Part shown: piece after piece, positions 1 to 8,221 of the stretch
Layout: the number at the start of each line of letters is the position of its first letter
How positions within the stretch are numbered: position 1 is the first letter of the stretch
Assembly (NCBI GenBank): GCA_016869215.1
Contig: VGEP01000040.1
Location: 1-39,677, forward strand
DNA length: 39,677 nt
Reading direction: 5' to 3'
Origin: Alphaproteobacteria bacterium
GTDB taxonomy: Bacteria; Pseudomonadota; Alphaproteobacteria; Rhizobiales; Xanthobacteraceae
The notes under the pieces: model-generated
Databases searched by the model: none
What the model was told of the DNA's origin: nothing
What the model saw: only the letters and a program-made list of their open reading frames with translations
Position numbers and translations under genes: made by a program

Positions 1-66
1 CTCGGCGGCAGGACGCCCGACGAGGTCTATGATATCGACATGGAGCCAGAAAAATTGGCGGCGTAA
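1..66 (+). mobile_element. C-terminal end of an IS3-family-type transposase (partial)
   Basis: The first 21 codons read LGGRTPDEVYDIDMEPEKLAA and then stop. The pattern LGG(R/K)TPDEVY is the typical end of the integrase-core (DDE) transposase of IS3-type insertion sequences, just after the catalytic glutamate region. The rest of the gene lies outside the window, so it cannot be said whether the element is intact. A perfect 7-bp stem (GTCCCGG at 104-110, CCGGGAC at 114-120) follows the stop and may belong to the element's right end. No certain terminal inverted repeat could be fixed from one end alone. Confidence 0.6.
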
Positions 67-282
67 TCAAACCCAGAATCCATCTTAGCCAAGCCGCCAA
101 ACTGTCCCGGAAACCGGGACCATCTCTGAAAGTTGGCTGGGGACATGATCAAGACGATCCTAGGATTCTACCTTGGCGTTGCGACCAAGCTCATTGATTG
201 AAGTAGTGTCAAATTGTGGAGTAAGGCGAATTGCCAACCATCGTCGTGATACACTCAAACTAGTCGCATAGCAGGAATTTCG

Positions 283-2043
283 ATGGACGCCCGCACCCAC
301 CCCCGCCGCTCCCCCGCCCTCGCCGCGCCGCGCGCCGCGCGCGCTACAGCCTCCCGCACCCCCCGCCCCTACCCCGACCTGCACGACCACATCCTTGCCC
401 TCGACCGCGCAGGCCTGCTCGTCCGCGTCACCCGCCCGATCTGCAAGGACACCGAGATGCACCCGCTGGTGCGCTGGCAGTTCCGCGGCGGCATCGCGGA
501 GAAGGAAAGGAAGGCGTTCCTGTTCGAGAACGTCGTCGACGCCAAGGGCCGCAAGTACGACATCCCGGTGCTGGTCGGCGGGCTCGCCGCCAACCGCGAG
601 ATCTACCGGCTCGGCATCGGCTGCGAGTTTTCCGAGATCGACGCGCGCTGGGTCGCCGCCGCCGCGCGCCCGATCCCGCCGCGCGTCGTCACCAAGGCGC
701 CATGCCACGACATCGTCATCACCGGCAAGGCGCTCGACAAGCCGGGCCAGGGGCTCGACGGCATCCCGCTGCCGATCTCCACGCCCGGCTGGGACATCGC
801 GCCCTACGCCACGCTGTCGCAGTACATCACGCGCGACCCCGACACCGGCGTGCAGAACATGGGCAACTACCGCGGCCAGGTGAAGGCGCGGCGGCGGCTT
901 GGCATGAACCCGTCGCTGGAATTGCGGCCGGGCATCTACAACCACTGGGAAAAGCTGCGCGCCCGCGGCTTCAAGAAGCTGCCCTGCGCGGTGGTGCTCG
1001 GCGCGCCGCCGTGCATCACCTTCGCGTCGGTGCAGAAGCTGCCCGAGTCGCTCGACGAGATTCACGTCGCGGGCGCGCTGGTCGGCGCGCCCATTAACGT
1101 GGTGAAGGCCAAGACCGTCGACCTCCTGGTGCCGGCCGAGGCCGAGATCGTGATCGAGGGCTTCATCGACACGGAGTATCTGGAGCCCGAGGCGCCGTTC
1201 GGCGAGAGCCACGGCCACGTCAACCTGCAGGAGTTCAACGCCTACATGGACGTGACCGCGATCACGCGGCGCAAGGACGCGGTGCTGACCTCGATCATCT
1301 CGCAGGTGACGCCGTCGGAGTCGTCGCTGATCAAGCGCATCGGCATGGAGCCGCTGTTTTTGAATCACCTCAACAGCGCGCTCGGCATCAAGGGCGTCAA
1401 GCGCGTCTCGATGCACGAGCCGCTCACAAACATCCGCAAGGTCATCGCGCTGGTCTGCGACCGCGGGATGCCTGCGACCGAAGTCTGGCGCGCGCTCTAT
1501 GGCGCAGCGGTCTTGCACCGCGCCGCGGGCAAGTTCGTCATCGCCGTGAACGACGACATCGATCCGGAGAACGCCGACGCGCTGCTCTGGGCCATGTCGT
1601 ATCGCGCCAACGCCAACCTCGACATCCACATCCTGCCGCACCGCGACCAGGGCCACGGCCCGCGCTCGCTCCGCAACGGCGGACAGGACGGCTCGGTGCT
1701 GATCGACGCCACCTTGAAGGAGGACTTCCCGCCGATCTCGCTGCCCAAGCGCGAGTTCATGGAGAAGGCGAAGAAAATCTGGGAGGAGCTCGGCCTGCCG
1801 AAGCTGAAGCCGGAGTCGCCCTGGCACGGCTATTCGCTCGGCGAATGGTCCGACGACCTGGACGAAGCCGCCGCCCGCGCGGTGCGCGGCGATTATCTCG
1901 ACACCGGCGCCACGCTGGAGAAGCGCCGCCGCAAGGACGTGGCGATGAACACCGAAGTCCGCCGCGTGAAGGAAACGCCAACCAAGACCACCAACCGCTC
2001 GTCCCCGCACAAGCGGGGACCCAGTGCGAAAAGCAAACGCTAG
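283..2043 (+). CDS. UbiD-family (prenylated-FMN-dependent) decarboxylase
   Basis: The 586-residue product belongs to the UbiD family of reversible decarboxylases acting on aromatic or alpha,beta-unsaturated acids with prenylated FMN. The cofactor-binding NMGNYRGQV lies near residue 193. The catalytic acid motif EAPFGESHGH lies near residue 302, with the two glutamates five residues apart as in Fdc1 and UbiD. Usual members have about 450-520 residues. The excess is an Ala/Arg/Pro-rich N-terminus of about 25 residues and a tail. The last ~14 codons are read from a palindromic intergenic repeat (GTCCCCGC/GCGGGGAC arms), so the stop is probably not ancestral. The start is the ATG at 283 behind a weak AGGAAT. 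No ubiX or second subunit is nearby. The next gene encodes a Bug solute-binding protein, which suggests catabolism rather than ubiquinone synthesis. The substrate is unknown. Confidence 0.88.
   Translation: MDARTHPRRSPALAAPRAARATASRTPRPYPDLHDHILALDRAGLLVRVTRPICKDTEMHPLVRWQFRGGIAEKERKAFLFENVVDAKGRKYDIPVLVGGLAANREIYRLGIGCEFSEIDARWVAAAARPIPPRVVTKAPCHDIVITGKALDKPGQGLDGIPLPISTPGWDIAPYATLSQYITRDPDTGVQNMGNYRGQVKARRRLGMNPSLELRPGIYNHWEKLRARGFKKLPCAVVLGAPPCITFASVQKLPESLDEIHVAGALVGAPINVVKAKTVDLLVPAEAEIVIEGFIDTEYLEPEAPFGESHGHVNLQEFNAYMDVTAITRRKDAVLTSIISQVTPSESSLIKRIGMEPLFLNHLNSALGIKGVKRVSMHEPLTNIRKVIALVCDRGMPATEVWRALYGAAVLHRAAGKFVIAVNDDIDPENADALLWAMSYRANANLDIHILPHRDQGHGPRSLRNGGQDGSVLIDATLKEDFPPISLPKREFMEKAKKIWEELGLPKLKPESPWHGYSLGEWSDDLDEAAARAVRGDYLDTGATLEKRRRKDVAMNTEVRRVKETPTKTTNRSSPHKRGPSAKSKR
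1998..2024. repeat. Short palindromic repeat overlapping the ubiD-like stop region
   Basis: The arms GTCCCCGC (2001-2008) and GCGGGGAC (2013-2020) form a perfect 8-bp stem with a 4-base loop, followed by CCAGTGC. A related hairpin with the same flanking GGGACCC(G/A)GTGC lies at 28389-28412. The copy is read in frame by the end of the upstream decarboxylase gene and gives the RSSPHKRGPSAK-type tail that such repeats encode when they invade a coding end. Confidence 0.75.
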
Positions 2044-2052
2044 CCTCTCGAT

Positions 2053-2164
2053 GGTCATTCCGGGACGGACCGAAGGTCCGGACCCGGAATCCAGGACCGC
2101 ATCCTCCAAGCAAGCCGCTCTGGATTCCGGGTTCGCGGGCTTTCGCCTGCGCCCCGGAATGACC
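2053..2164. repeat. Nested palindromic intergenic element (about 112 bp)
   Basis: The outer arms GGTCATTCCGGG (2053-2064) and CCCGGAATGACC (2153-2164) are perfectly complementary over 12 bp. Inside them, CCCGGAATCCA (2083-2093) pairs with TGGATTCCGGG (2121-2131). A smaller hairpin (GGACCGAAGGTCC, 2074-2086) sits in the left half. The layout is that of a mobile palindromic intergenic repeat. It fills most of the spacer between the decarboxylase and the next Bug gene. As transcribed RNA it would also fold strongly and could protect or end the upstream message. Confidence 0.8.
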
Positions 2165-2313
2165 TCAGAGCGCGCCGCAACGTCTCAGGCCGAGCATGCA
2201 CCAACGCCCCTACGCGTGGGCGCGGGAGTGGGCTAGCATCCTCCCCAAAGCTGCCGCGAAAAGAACCATGGCGGCATGTCCAGGCGCTATCCGCGCCGAT
2301 CGGGAGGACGCCC

Positions 2314-3303
2314 ATGACGACGCCGATTGCCGCCCTGCCCCGCCGCACGTTTATGCAGCTCGCCGCCGGCGCCGCCGCCGTGCCGCTCATCTCCGGTGCC
2401 GCATTCGCGCAGGCCTATCCGACGCGGCCGGTCACGCTGCTGGTGTTCGTGCCCGCCGGCGGCTCGCCCGACATCAGCGCGCGCTTCGTCGGCCAGGCGC
2501 TGTCGCAGCGGCTCGGCCAGTCGATCGTGATCGAGAACCGTCCCGGCGCGGGCGGCACCATCGCGCTGCAGGCGATGGCGCGCGCGGAACCCGACGGCTA
2601 CACGCTGATGGTGGTCGCGGTCCCGCACGCCATCAACCTGACGACCCAGCCCAACAGCGCCGTCAACGTGACGCGCGACGTCGTGCCGGTCGCCGGCCTC
2701 TACACCGGCACCTTCGTCATGGTGGTCAGCCCGTCGCTGCCGGTGAAGAGCGTTCCGGAGTTCATCGCCTACGCCAAGGCCAATCCCGGCAAGGTCAACA
2801 TGACGTCGAGCGGCGCCGGCAACCTCAGCCACCTGTCCGGCGAGCTGTTCAGGATGATGACCGGCATCGACGTGGTTCAGATCCCCTACAAGGGCGCGCC
2901 GCTGGCGCACGCCGGGCTGATCGCGGGCGAAGTGCATGTGATGTTCGACGCCATGACTTCGGCGCTGCCCAACATCCTCTCGGGCAAGCTGCGCGCTCTG
3001 GGCGTGACCTCGTCGTCGCGCGTCAAGGCGCTGCCCGACGTTCCGCCGATCGCGGATTCGGTGCCGGGTTACGAGGTGACCTCGTGGCTCGGCGTCGGCG
3101 CGCCGGTCGGCACGCCGCGCGAGATCGTCGACAAGCTCAACCGGGAGATCAACGCGGTGCTCAAGGAGCCGGACATCCAGAAGCGGTTCGCCGACCTGGG
3201 CAGCGATCCGCTGGTCCGCTCGCCCGCCGACTTCGGCACGTTCATCGCCGCGGAAGCCGACAAGTGGGCCAAGGTGATCCGCGCCGCGGCCAAGCCGAAG
3301 TAG
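2314..3303 (+). CDS. Bug/TctC-type tripartite tricarboxylate transporter substrate-binding protein
   Basis: This 329-residue periplasmic solute-binding protein belongs to the Bug (TctC-like) family, which captures carboxylates and related acids. The N-terminus has a twin-arginine-like signal (RRTFMQLAAGAAA, residues 10-22) with likely cleavage after GAAFAQA. The mature part opens with YPTRPVTLLVFVPAGG, followed by VIENRPGAGG and PDGYTLM, all standard for the family. The ATG at 2314 has a clear GGGAGG at 2300-2305. No membrane subunits (TctA/TctB type) are in the window, so this is an orphan binding protein. Its position after the UbiD-like gene suggests it binds an acid in the same pathway, but the repeat-filled spacer argues against a tight operon. 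Confidence 0.93.
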   Translation: MTTPIAALPRRTFMQLAAGAAAVPLISGAAFAQAYPTRPVTLLVFVPAGGSPDISARFVGQALSQRLGQSIVIENRPGAGGTIALQAMARAEPDGYTLMVVAVPHAINLTTQPNSAVNVTRDVVPVAGLYTGTFVMVVSPSLPVKSVPEFIAYAKANPGKVNMTSSGAGNLSHLSGELFRMMTGIDVVQIPYKGAPLAHAGLIAGEVHVMFDAMTSALPNILSGKLRALGVTSSSRVKALPDVPPIADSVPGYEVTSWLGVGAPVGTPREIVDKLNREINAVLKEPDIQKRFADLGSDPLVRSPADFGTFIAAEADKWAKVIRAAAKPK

Positions 3304-3333
3304 CCGCACGCGGGAGGACCGAGCACCTTGTTC

Positions 3334-3385
3334 TGACGCGTTTTCTTTGCGCGAACCGTTACCCGCTTCGCGCGAAAGCGCTACG
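3334..3385. repeat. Intergenic palindromic repeat family A, copy 1
   Basis: This is one of three copies of a ~55-bp element beginning GACGCGTTTTCTT and ending near CGAAA(A)CGCTA. The others are at 10315-10370 and 30941-30996. Arms GCGTTTTC and GAAA(A)CGC close the element, and an inner GCGAA/TTCGC pair flanks CCGGTAnCC. Copy 1 is the most diverged (CGAAAGCGC in place of CGAAAACGC). It lies in the 204-bp spacer between the Bug gene and the small CxxC protein gene. Confidence 0.8.
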
Positions 3386-3507
3386 CGTTCACGCCCGCTT
3401 TACCCTCGCTCCGCGATCCAATTCATTAACCTTACAATTCCCTTGACCGCACTGCACAATCCCCGCACTCTTACCGCGGTGGCGGTGGCGTGAGGGGCTG
3501 TAGTCGT

Positions 3508-3723
3508 ATGAGCGTGATTGCGTACAAGTGCCCGGAATCGGGCGAACAGGTCACGACGGCGATCGAGACCGGCAAGGACACCCTGATCAAGATGCGGGCG
3601 ATGGACCTCACCATCTGGGTGTGGTGCCCGCACTGCATGGCCGGCCATCAGATCAAGCCGGCCGACGCGGTGCTCGAAGGCGAGAAGCTCGAAACCGAAA
3701 GCCCGTCGCTGGCGGTCGGCTAG
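3508..3723 (+). CDS. Small conserved-type protein with cysteine motif, function unknown
   Basis: The 71-residue product starts MSVIAYKCPESG. It has a CPESG near the N-terminus and a CPHC near residue 41, spaced like half-sites of a zinc ribbon but with only three cysteines, so metal binding is uncertain. I chose the ATG at 3508 over the upstream GTG at 3490 because GAGGGG (3492-3497) sits 10 bases before it and because the SVIAYKCP start gives a clean domain. No signal peptide or membrane segment is visible. The gene is monocistronic in appearance. The function is not recognised. Confidence 0.6.
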   Translation: MSVIAYKCPESGEQVTTAIETGKDTLIKMRAMDLTIWVWCPHCMAGHQIKPADAVLEGEKLETESPSLAVG

Positions 3724-3793
3724 GCCCGCGGGACGGTCGCATTCCGGTTCCTATGCCGCAGTAGCGCCGCATTCGGGCGGTGCGCTTGACCGT

Positions 3794-4615
3794 ATGCAAT
3801 GGGGCGGGGATTTGGCGCGCGGCGCGCATTGGATTCTTGTGGCGGCCGCGGTGCTTGCCGGCTCCGCAGCACGCGCGCAACCCGCCGCCGTGCCCCCGGG
3901 AGACTGCCGCCTGTCCGACGCGGGAACCGCGACCGTCGCCAAGGTCCTCGATGCGCGGACGGTAACGCTCTCCGATGGCCGCGAATTGCGGCTTGCCGGC
4001 ATTGAGGCGCCGCAGCGGGATGAACCGCATGCGGAAGGCGCCCGGTCCGCGCTGGAGCGTCTCGCGGCGGGGCGCGAACTCGTACTCCGGCGTCTTGGGA
4101 CCGAGACCGACCGTCACGGCCGTGTGCTGGCCCATGTCTTTGCGGGGTCCGAGCCGGGCGGGCGGTCGCTGCAGCAGCATTTGCTGGCCTCGGGCGACGC
4201 CCGGGTCGCCGCCCGCGTCGGCGATCTGGCCTGCGCCAGGGGGCTTCTTGCTGCCGAAAGTAGCGCCCGTGGTTCTGGTCTTGGGCTCTGGAAGCTCCCA
4301 TATTACGCGGTGCGGCAGGCGGAGAACCCCGGCGAAATCGCGGCGGAGCGCGGGCGCTTCGCCGTCGTTGAAGGCAAGGTTCTCTCGGTGCGGGAAGCGG
4401 GCAGCACGGTCTATGTCAATTTCGGCCGCCGCTGGTCGGAGGACTTTACGGTGACGGTCCTGAAGCGGCACGAGCGCGGCTTCGCCGCCGAGGGCCTCGA
4501 ATTGCGCAGGCTTGCCGGCCGTCACGTGCGGGTTCGCGGCACGGTCGAGGAGCGCGGTGGGCCCTGGATCGAGGCGGTTCGGCCCGAACAGTTCGAAATC
4601 GCCGGGCGCGATTGA
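3794..4615 (+). CDS. Staphylococcal-nuclease-like (TNase fold) exported protein
   Basis: The 273-residue product has a signal-like N-terminus (hydrophobic residues 13-25, cleavage probably near ARAQ at 27-29). An SNase/OB-fold domain follows at about residues 45-165, recognised by VLDARTVTLSDGRELRLAGIEAP and, further on, TETDRHGRVLAHVF. Against the classic nuclease, the catalytic arginines are present (Arg66 for R35, Arg110 for R87). The calcium aspartate D21 position is Arg55 and the general-base E43 position is Gln74. Activity is therefore doubtful. Residues about 180-270 form a second beta-rich domain (VEGKVLSVREAGSTVYVNFG). The next gene starts 6 bases after the stop, so the two are probably co-transcribed. 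Confidence 0.8.
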   Translation: MQWGGDLARGAHWILVAAAVLAGSAARAQPAAVPPGDCRLSDAGTATVAKVLDARTVTLSDGRELRLAGIEAPQRDEPHAEGARSALERLAAGRELVLRRLGTETDRHGRVLAHVFAGSEPGGRSLQQHLLASGDARVAARVGDLACARGLLAAESSARGSGLGLWKLPYYAVRQAENPGEIAAERGRFAVVEGKVLSVREAGSTVYVNFGRRWSEDFTVTVLKRHERGFAAEGLELRRLAGRHVRVRGTVEERGGPWIEAVRPEQFEIAGRD

Positions 4616-4621
4616 GGCGGC

Positions 4622-6109
4622 ATGTTCCAAGTGCGGACCATATCGGGCGATGGCGGGCGGGGCACGGGCGCCCGCGGCATCGCCGCGACCATGCTTCTTG
4701 CGCTCACGCTTGCAGCCTGCGCCACGGCGAATGTCTCCACCGACGTCACGGCGCCCGTGACGCAACAGCAGCGCCAGATGGCGGAGATGTCGCCGGCGCA
4801 GCAGCGCGAGCATCTGCGCATTCTCGCGGCCTATGGCGGCCCCTACGAAAACCCGCAGATCGAAACCAAACTCGGCGAAGTGGTGGACAAGCTGGTCGCG
4901 GCTTCGGAGCGGCCCGACCTGAAGTACCAGGTCACGATCCTCAATTCGCCCGCGGTCAACGCTTTTGCGCTGCCCAGCGGCCAGCTTTACGTCACGCGCG
5001 GGCTGATCGCGCTTGCCAACGACACCTCCGAGCTCGCCTCGGTGCTGTCGCACGAGATGGCGCACGTGCTCGCGCGACACGCCGCAATCCGCGAGGACCA
5101 GGTGCGGCAGGCCGCGCTGGTCAGCCGGGTCGCCACCGATCTACTCAGCGATCCCCAACTCGGCGCGCTGGCGCTCGCCAAGTCGAAGATCGCGCTGGCG
5201 AGCTTCTCGCGCGCGCAGGAGTTCGAGGCCGACGGCATCGGCGTCGGCATCTCGGCGCGGGCCGGCTACGACCCCTACGGAGCGCAGCGCTTCCTGACTT
5301 CGATGGGCCAGAACGCCCAGCTCCGCGCGCAGCGCACCAGCATCGACCCGCGCGCGCCGGATTTCCTGTCGTCGCACCCCGCGACGCCGGAGCGCGTCGC
5401 CAACGCGCAGCAGAACGCCCGGCAATACGCGGCACCCGCCGGCGATGCACGCGAGCGCATGGACTATCTCGCTATGCTCGAAGGGTTGATCTACGGCGAA
5501 GACCCGAGCGAAGGCTTCGTCCGCGGCCGGCGCTTCCTGCATCCCAAGCTCGGCTTCACCATCACCGCACCGGATGGCTTCTCACTTGAGAACACCGCCC
5601 AGGCCGTGTTCGGCGTGAAGTCCGGCGGCGAGCAGGCCCTGCGGCTCGACGTGGTGCGCGTTCCCGCCGAACAGACGCTCGCCGACTATCTCGTTTCCGG
5701 CTGGATCGAAAACATCGATCCCAGGAGCGTCGAAGAGGTCACGATCGGCGGCTTCCCCGGCGCAACCGCGACGGCGGTCGGCGATCAATGGAGCTTCCGG
5801 CTCTACGTCGTGCGCTTCGGCAGCGAGGTCTATCGCGTGATTTTCGCGGCCAAGAACCGCACCGACGCGATCGACCGCAGCTTCCGCGACTCGATCAACA
5901 CCTTCCGCCGCATGAGTCTCGCCGAGATACAGTCGGCGAAGCCGCACCGGCTTCGCATCGTGACCGTCCGCCAGGGCGACACGGTCGAGCGGCTGGCCCG
6001 CCGCATGGCGGTGTCCGACCGCCACTCCGAACGCTTCCGCGTGCTGAACGGGCTTGCCGCCAACGCGCGCGTGCGGCCGGGCGACATGGTGAAGCTGATT
6101 ATCGAGTAG
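4622..6109 (+). CDS. M48-family zinc metalloprotease lipoprotein with C-terminal LysM-like domain
   Basis: This 495-residue envelope protease resembles BepA/LoiP-type M48 enzymes of outer-membrane quality control. A signal anchor runs through MLLALTLAAC, a lipobox near residue 31-34. The catalytic HEMAH (HExxH) lies near residue 145, in LASVLSHEMAHVLARH, and the third zinc ligand is expected in the downstream EFEADGIGV segment near residue 200. A long linker domain follows. The last ~50 residues (TVRQGDTVERLARRMAV...NGLAANARVRPGDMVKLI) look like a LysM-type glycan-binding repeat, which would place the protease at peptidoglycan. The gene begins 6 bases after the SNase-like gene. Confidence 0.9.
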   Translation: MFQVRTISGDGGRGTGARGIAATMLLALTLAACATANVSTDVTAPVTQQQRQMAEMSPAQQREHLRILAAYGGPYENPQIETKLGEVVDKLVAASERPDLKYQVTILNSPAVNAFALPSGQLYVTRGLIALANDTSELASVLSHEMAHVLARHAAIREDQVRQAALVSRVATDLLSDPQLGALALAKSKIALASFSRAQEFEADGIGVGISARAGYDPYGAQRFLTSMGQNAQLRAQRTSIDPRAPDFLSSHPATPERVANAQQNARQYAAPAGDARERMDYLAMLEGLIYGEDPSEGFVRGRRFLHPKLGFTITAPDGFSLENTAQAVFGVKSGGEQALRLDVVRVPAEQTLADYLVSGWIENIDPRSVEEVTIGGFPGATATAVGDQWSFRLYVVRFGSEVYRVIFAAKNRTDAIDRSFRDSINTFRRMSLAEIQSAKPHRLRIVTVRQGDTVERLARRMAVSDRHSERFRVLNGLAANARVRPGDMVKLIIE

Positions 6110-6134
6110 CCGTGAGCGGCAGCGGCGCGCCGCC

Positions 6135-7037
6135 TCACACCTTCATATGCTCGCCGAGGAACGCCACCATCCTCGCGAAGTTGTCGCCCATCTTGGCGAG
6201 GTCCGGCGCATGGCCGGGCTCGCGCGGGCCGTCGAAATAGATCAGGTCGATCTTGCCGCCGGCCTTGCGGTAGTTGGCGACGAAGCGTTGCGGCTCGTTT
6301 TCGGGGAAGCTCGACTCGGTGTCATTGTAGTCGTGCATCTGGTCGCCGCGGGCCTGGAACCAGACCGCCGGCGGCAGCTCGACCTTCTCGCCGCGCTCGA
6401 GCGCCATCGTCGGATTGCCTTCGGCCATGTTGGCCTCACTCCGCCAGTAGGCGTCGTGGCGCGCGATGATGCCCTTCGGCCATTCCGGCGGATTGGCGCC
6501 GTCACGCGCGCGCACCGCGAAGCGGTAGCGGCTCAGCGGATTGATCACCGGCCACGACAGGATCACGCAGGGCACGTTCGCGTCCTGCGGCGCCGCGCCG
6601 GCCGGCAGCGGGATCGCCGTGTAGCGCGGATCGCGCGGGCGCATCGCCACCAGCATGGCAAGATGTCCGCCGCTCGACTGGCCGGAGAGCGCAACGAGAT
6701 GCGGCGCGGTCTTGAGGCTCTTGGCGTTGTGCTTCGCCCAGCGCACCGCGTAGTTGATGTCCTGCACCGACGCCGGATACGGCGCCTCGTTGCCGGAGCG
6801 GAAATCGAGCGCAATCGACACCACGCCGTGCGAGGCCATGTATTCGTGGCGGACGCGCTCGGTCATGCGGTCGCTCTGGCACCAGGCGCCGCCGTGGCAC
6901 TCGACCGTCGCCGGGAACGGCCCCGGCCCGCGCGGCCGATACACGCGCGCCAGCAGCGGCTTGTCTCCGTGGCGCAGATATTCGACGTCTTCAAAGTCGA
7001 AATCGTGAGTCTTGGCGTCCGCGGTCTTGGCGTCCAT
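6135..7037 (-). CDS. Alpha/beta hydrolase (esterase/lipase-like)
   Basis: The 300-residue hydrolase has the fold-3 type oxyanion sequence CHGGAWCQ (HGGxW) near residue 50 and the nucleophile motif GQSSGGH (GxSxG) near residue 115. The acidic and histidine members are expected in the C-terminal half; ARGDQMHDYND and EPGHAPD are candidates for the Asp and His regions. There is no signal peptide, so it is probably cytoplasmic. The open frame continues far upstream through the divergent gene, but MDAKTADAKTHDFDFEDVEYL at 7037 is the first sensible start. It is divergent from a Bug binding-protein gene 138 bases away, so both may share control. The substrate is unknown; ester or enol-lactone hydrolysis in the local catabolic cluster is possible. 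Confidence 0.87.
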   Translation of the reverse strand: MDAKTADAKTHDFDFEDVEYLRHGDKPLLARVYRPRGPGPFPATVECHGGAWCQSDRMTERVRHEYMASHGVVSIALDFRSGNEAPYPASVQDINYAVRWAKHNAKSLKTAPHLVALSGQSSGGHLAMLVAMRPRDPRYTAIPLPAGAAPQDANVPCVILSWPVINPLSRYRFAVRARDGANPPEWPKGIIARHDAYWRSEANMAEGNPTMALERGEKVELPPAVWFQARGDQMHDYNDTESSFPENEPQRFVANYRKAGGKIDLIYFDGPREPGHAPDLAKMGDNFARMVAFLGEHMKV

Positions 7038-7175
7038 GGCTGGCACTCGCTTCGTTGCGACGGTGGCGCGATTGTCGCGCAAACCGTGGGTCGGAACAAC
7101 CCGCACGGGCGTTGTGTTTGTACGTCCGAGTGCGTAGCGTCGGCACAACCAAAACCGACTGCCGGGGGACTTATC

Positions 7176-8156
7176 ATGCGTCCGATCAGGGCCTTTGCGG
7201 CCGCCGCCATCGCAATTTTCACGGGTTCCTTCATCCAGGTTGCGCCGTCTCTTGCTCAGCCGCAGCCGTGGCCGACGCGTTCGGTCAAGTTCATCGTCCC
7301 GTTCGGCCCCGGCGCCGGCGCCGACATCGGGGCGCGGCTGTTCGCGGAGCGGCTGCAGAAAATCTGGGGCCAGCCCGTCGTGGTCGAGAACCGGCCGGGC
7401 GGCAACAGCCTCGTGGCGATCAACGCCTTCCTCGGCGCCAAGGACGACCACACGCTGTTTTTCGGCCCGTCCGGCAGCTTCACGGTGCATCCGGTGCTGA
7501 TGGCCAAGATGCCCTACGACCCGTCGGACATCTCTCCGATCGTACGTGTGTCGAACACCATCCTCGCCGCCGCGGTAAAGGCCGACGCACCGTACAACGA
7601 CGTCAAGGCGTTCACCGAGGCCGCGCGCGCCAATCCCGGCAAGTTCTCCTCGGGTCTGGTGCCCGGCATCACCGAGTTCACGTTCTGGGGCTACGCCCAC
7701 CACGAAAAGCTCAACATCGTTCAGGCGCCCTATCGCGACATCAACCAGGCGCCGGTCGATCTCGGCGAAGGCCGCATCCAGATCGTGATGTCGTCGATCG
7801 CCGTGGTGCAGCCCGCGCTCAATGCCGGCCGCGTCAAGCTGATCGTGGTCAACAACAAGACCCGCGCGCCGGCCGCACCGAATATTCCGACTGCGCGCGA
7901 GCAGGGCTTCCCGTCGCTCGAAGTCGAAGGGCTGGTCGGCCTGTTCGGGCCGAAGACCATGCCGGAGGCATTGAAAGACAAGATCACCGCCGACTTCCGC
8001 GCAGCTTCCGCCGACGGCGAGATCGCCAAGCGCCTGCAGGCGACGGGCCAGGTGTTCAACGTCAGCGGGCCGAAGGAGTTCGCCGCCGCGGTTGCCGAGC
8101 AATACGCCAACGTCGCGGCGGTCGCGAAGGCCATCGCCTTCAAGCCGCGGATGTGA
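7176..8156 (+). CDS. Bug/TctC-type substrate-binding protein
   Basis: The 326-residue periplasmic binding protein starts at the ATG at 7176 with GGGGGA at 7164-7169. It has a Sec-type signal (MRPIRAFAAAAIAIFTGSF) cleaved near SLAQ. Mature-region family signatures are WPTRSVKFIVPFGPGAGAD, VVENRPGGNS, and PTAREQGFPSLE in the C-terminal part. It differs clearly from the other two Bug proteins in the window, so it is not a recent duplicate. It lies between the divergent hydrolase and a flavin monooxygenase gene that starts 65 bases downstream on the same strand, which suggests one uptake-and-hydroxylation unit. Transporter membrane subunits are absent nearby. Confidence 0.92.
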   Translation: MRPIRAFAAAAIAIFTGSFIQVAPSLAQPQPWPTRSVKFIVPFGPGAGADIGARLFAERLQKIWGQPVVVENRPGGNSLVAINAFLGAKDDHTLFFGPSGSFTVHPVLMAKMPYDPSDISPIVRVSNTILAAAVKADAPYNDVKAFTEAARANPGKFSSGLVPGITEFTFWGYAHHEKLNIVQAPYRDINQAPVDLGEGRIQIVMSSIAVVQPALNAGRVKLIVVNNKTRAPAAPNIPTAREQGFPSLEVEGLVGLFGPKTMPEALKDKITADFRAASADGEIAKRLQATGQVFNVSGPKEFAAAVAEQYANVAAVAKAIAFKPRM

Positions 8157-8221
8157 ACCGCGGCAGTCGTTCCGCGCGAGCCGCGACAGCGGCGAGACCC
8201 GGAATGACAGCGGAGAGTTTT

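Noticed and set aside
160-2109. Long minus-strand open frame opposite the UbiD-like gene
   Set aside because: Arg/Ala/Val/His-rich shadow frame of a high-GC gene on the other strand; no domain is visible and the plus-strand frame matches a known family.
1998-2164. Possible CRISPR or phage attachment repeat
   Set aside because: The repeats are palindromic and unevenly spaced, with no spacers or cas genes, so they are intergenic palindromic elements.
6147-7175. Plus-strand open frame extending the second Bug protein upstream
   Set aside because: It runs antisense through the alpha/beta hydrolase. A signal peptide and ribosome site mark the true start at 7176.
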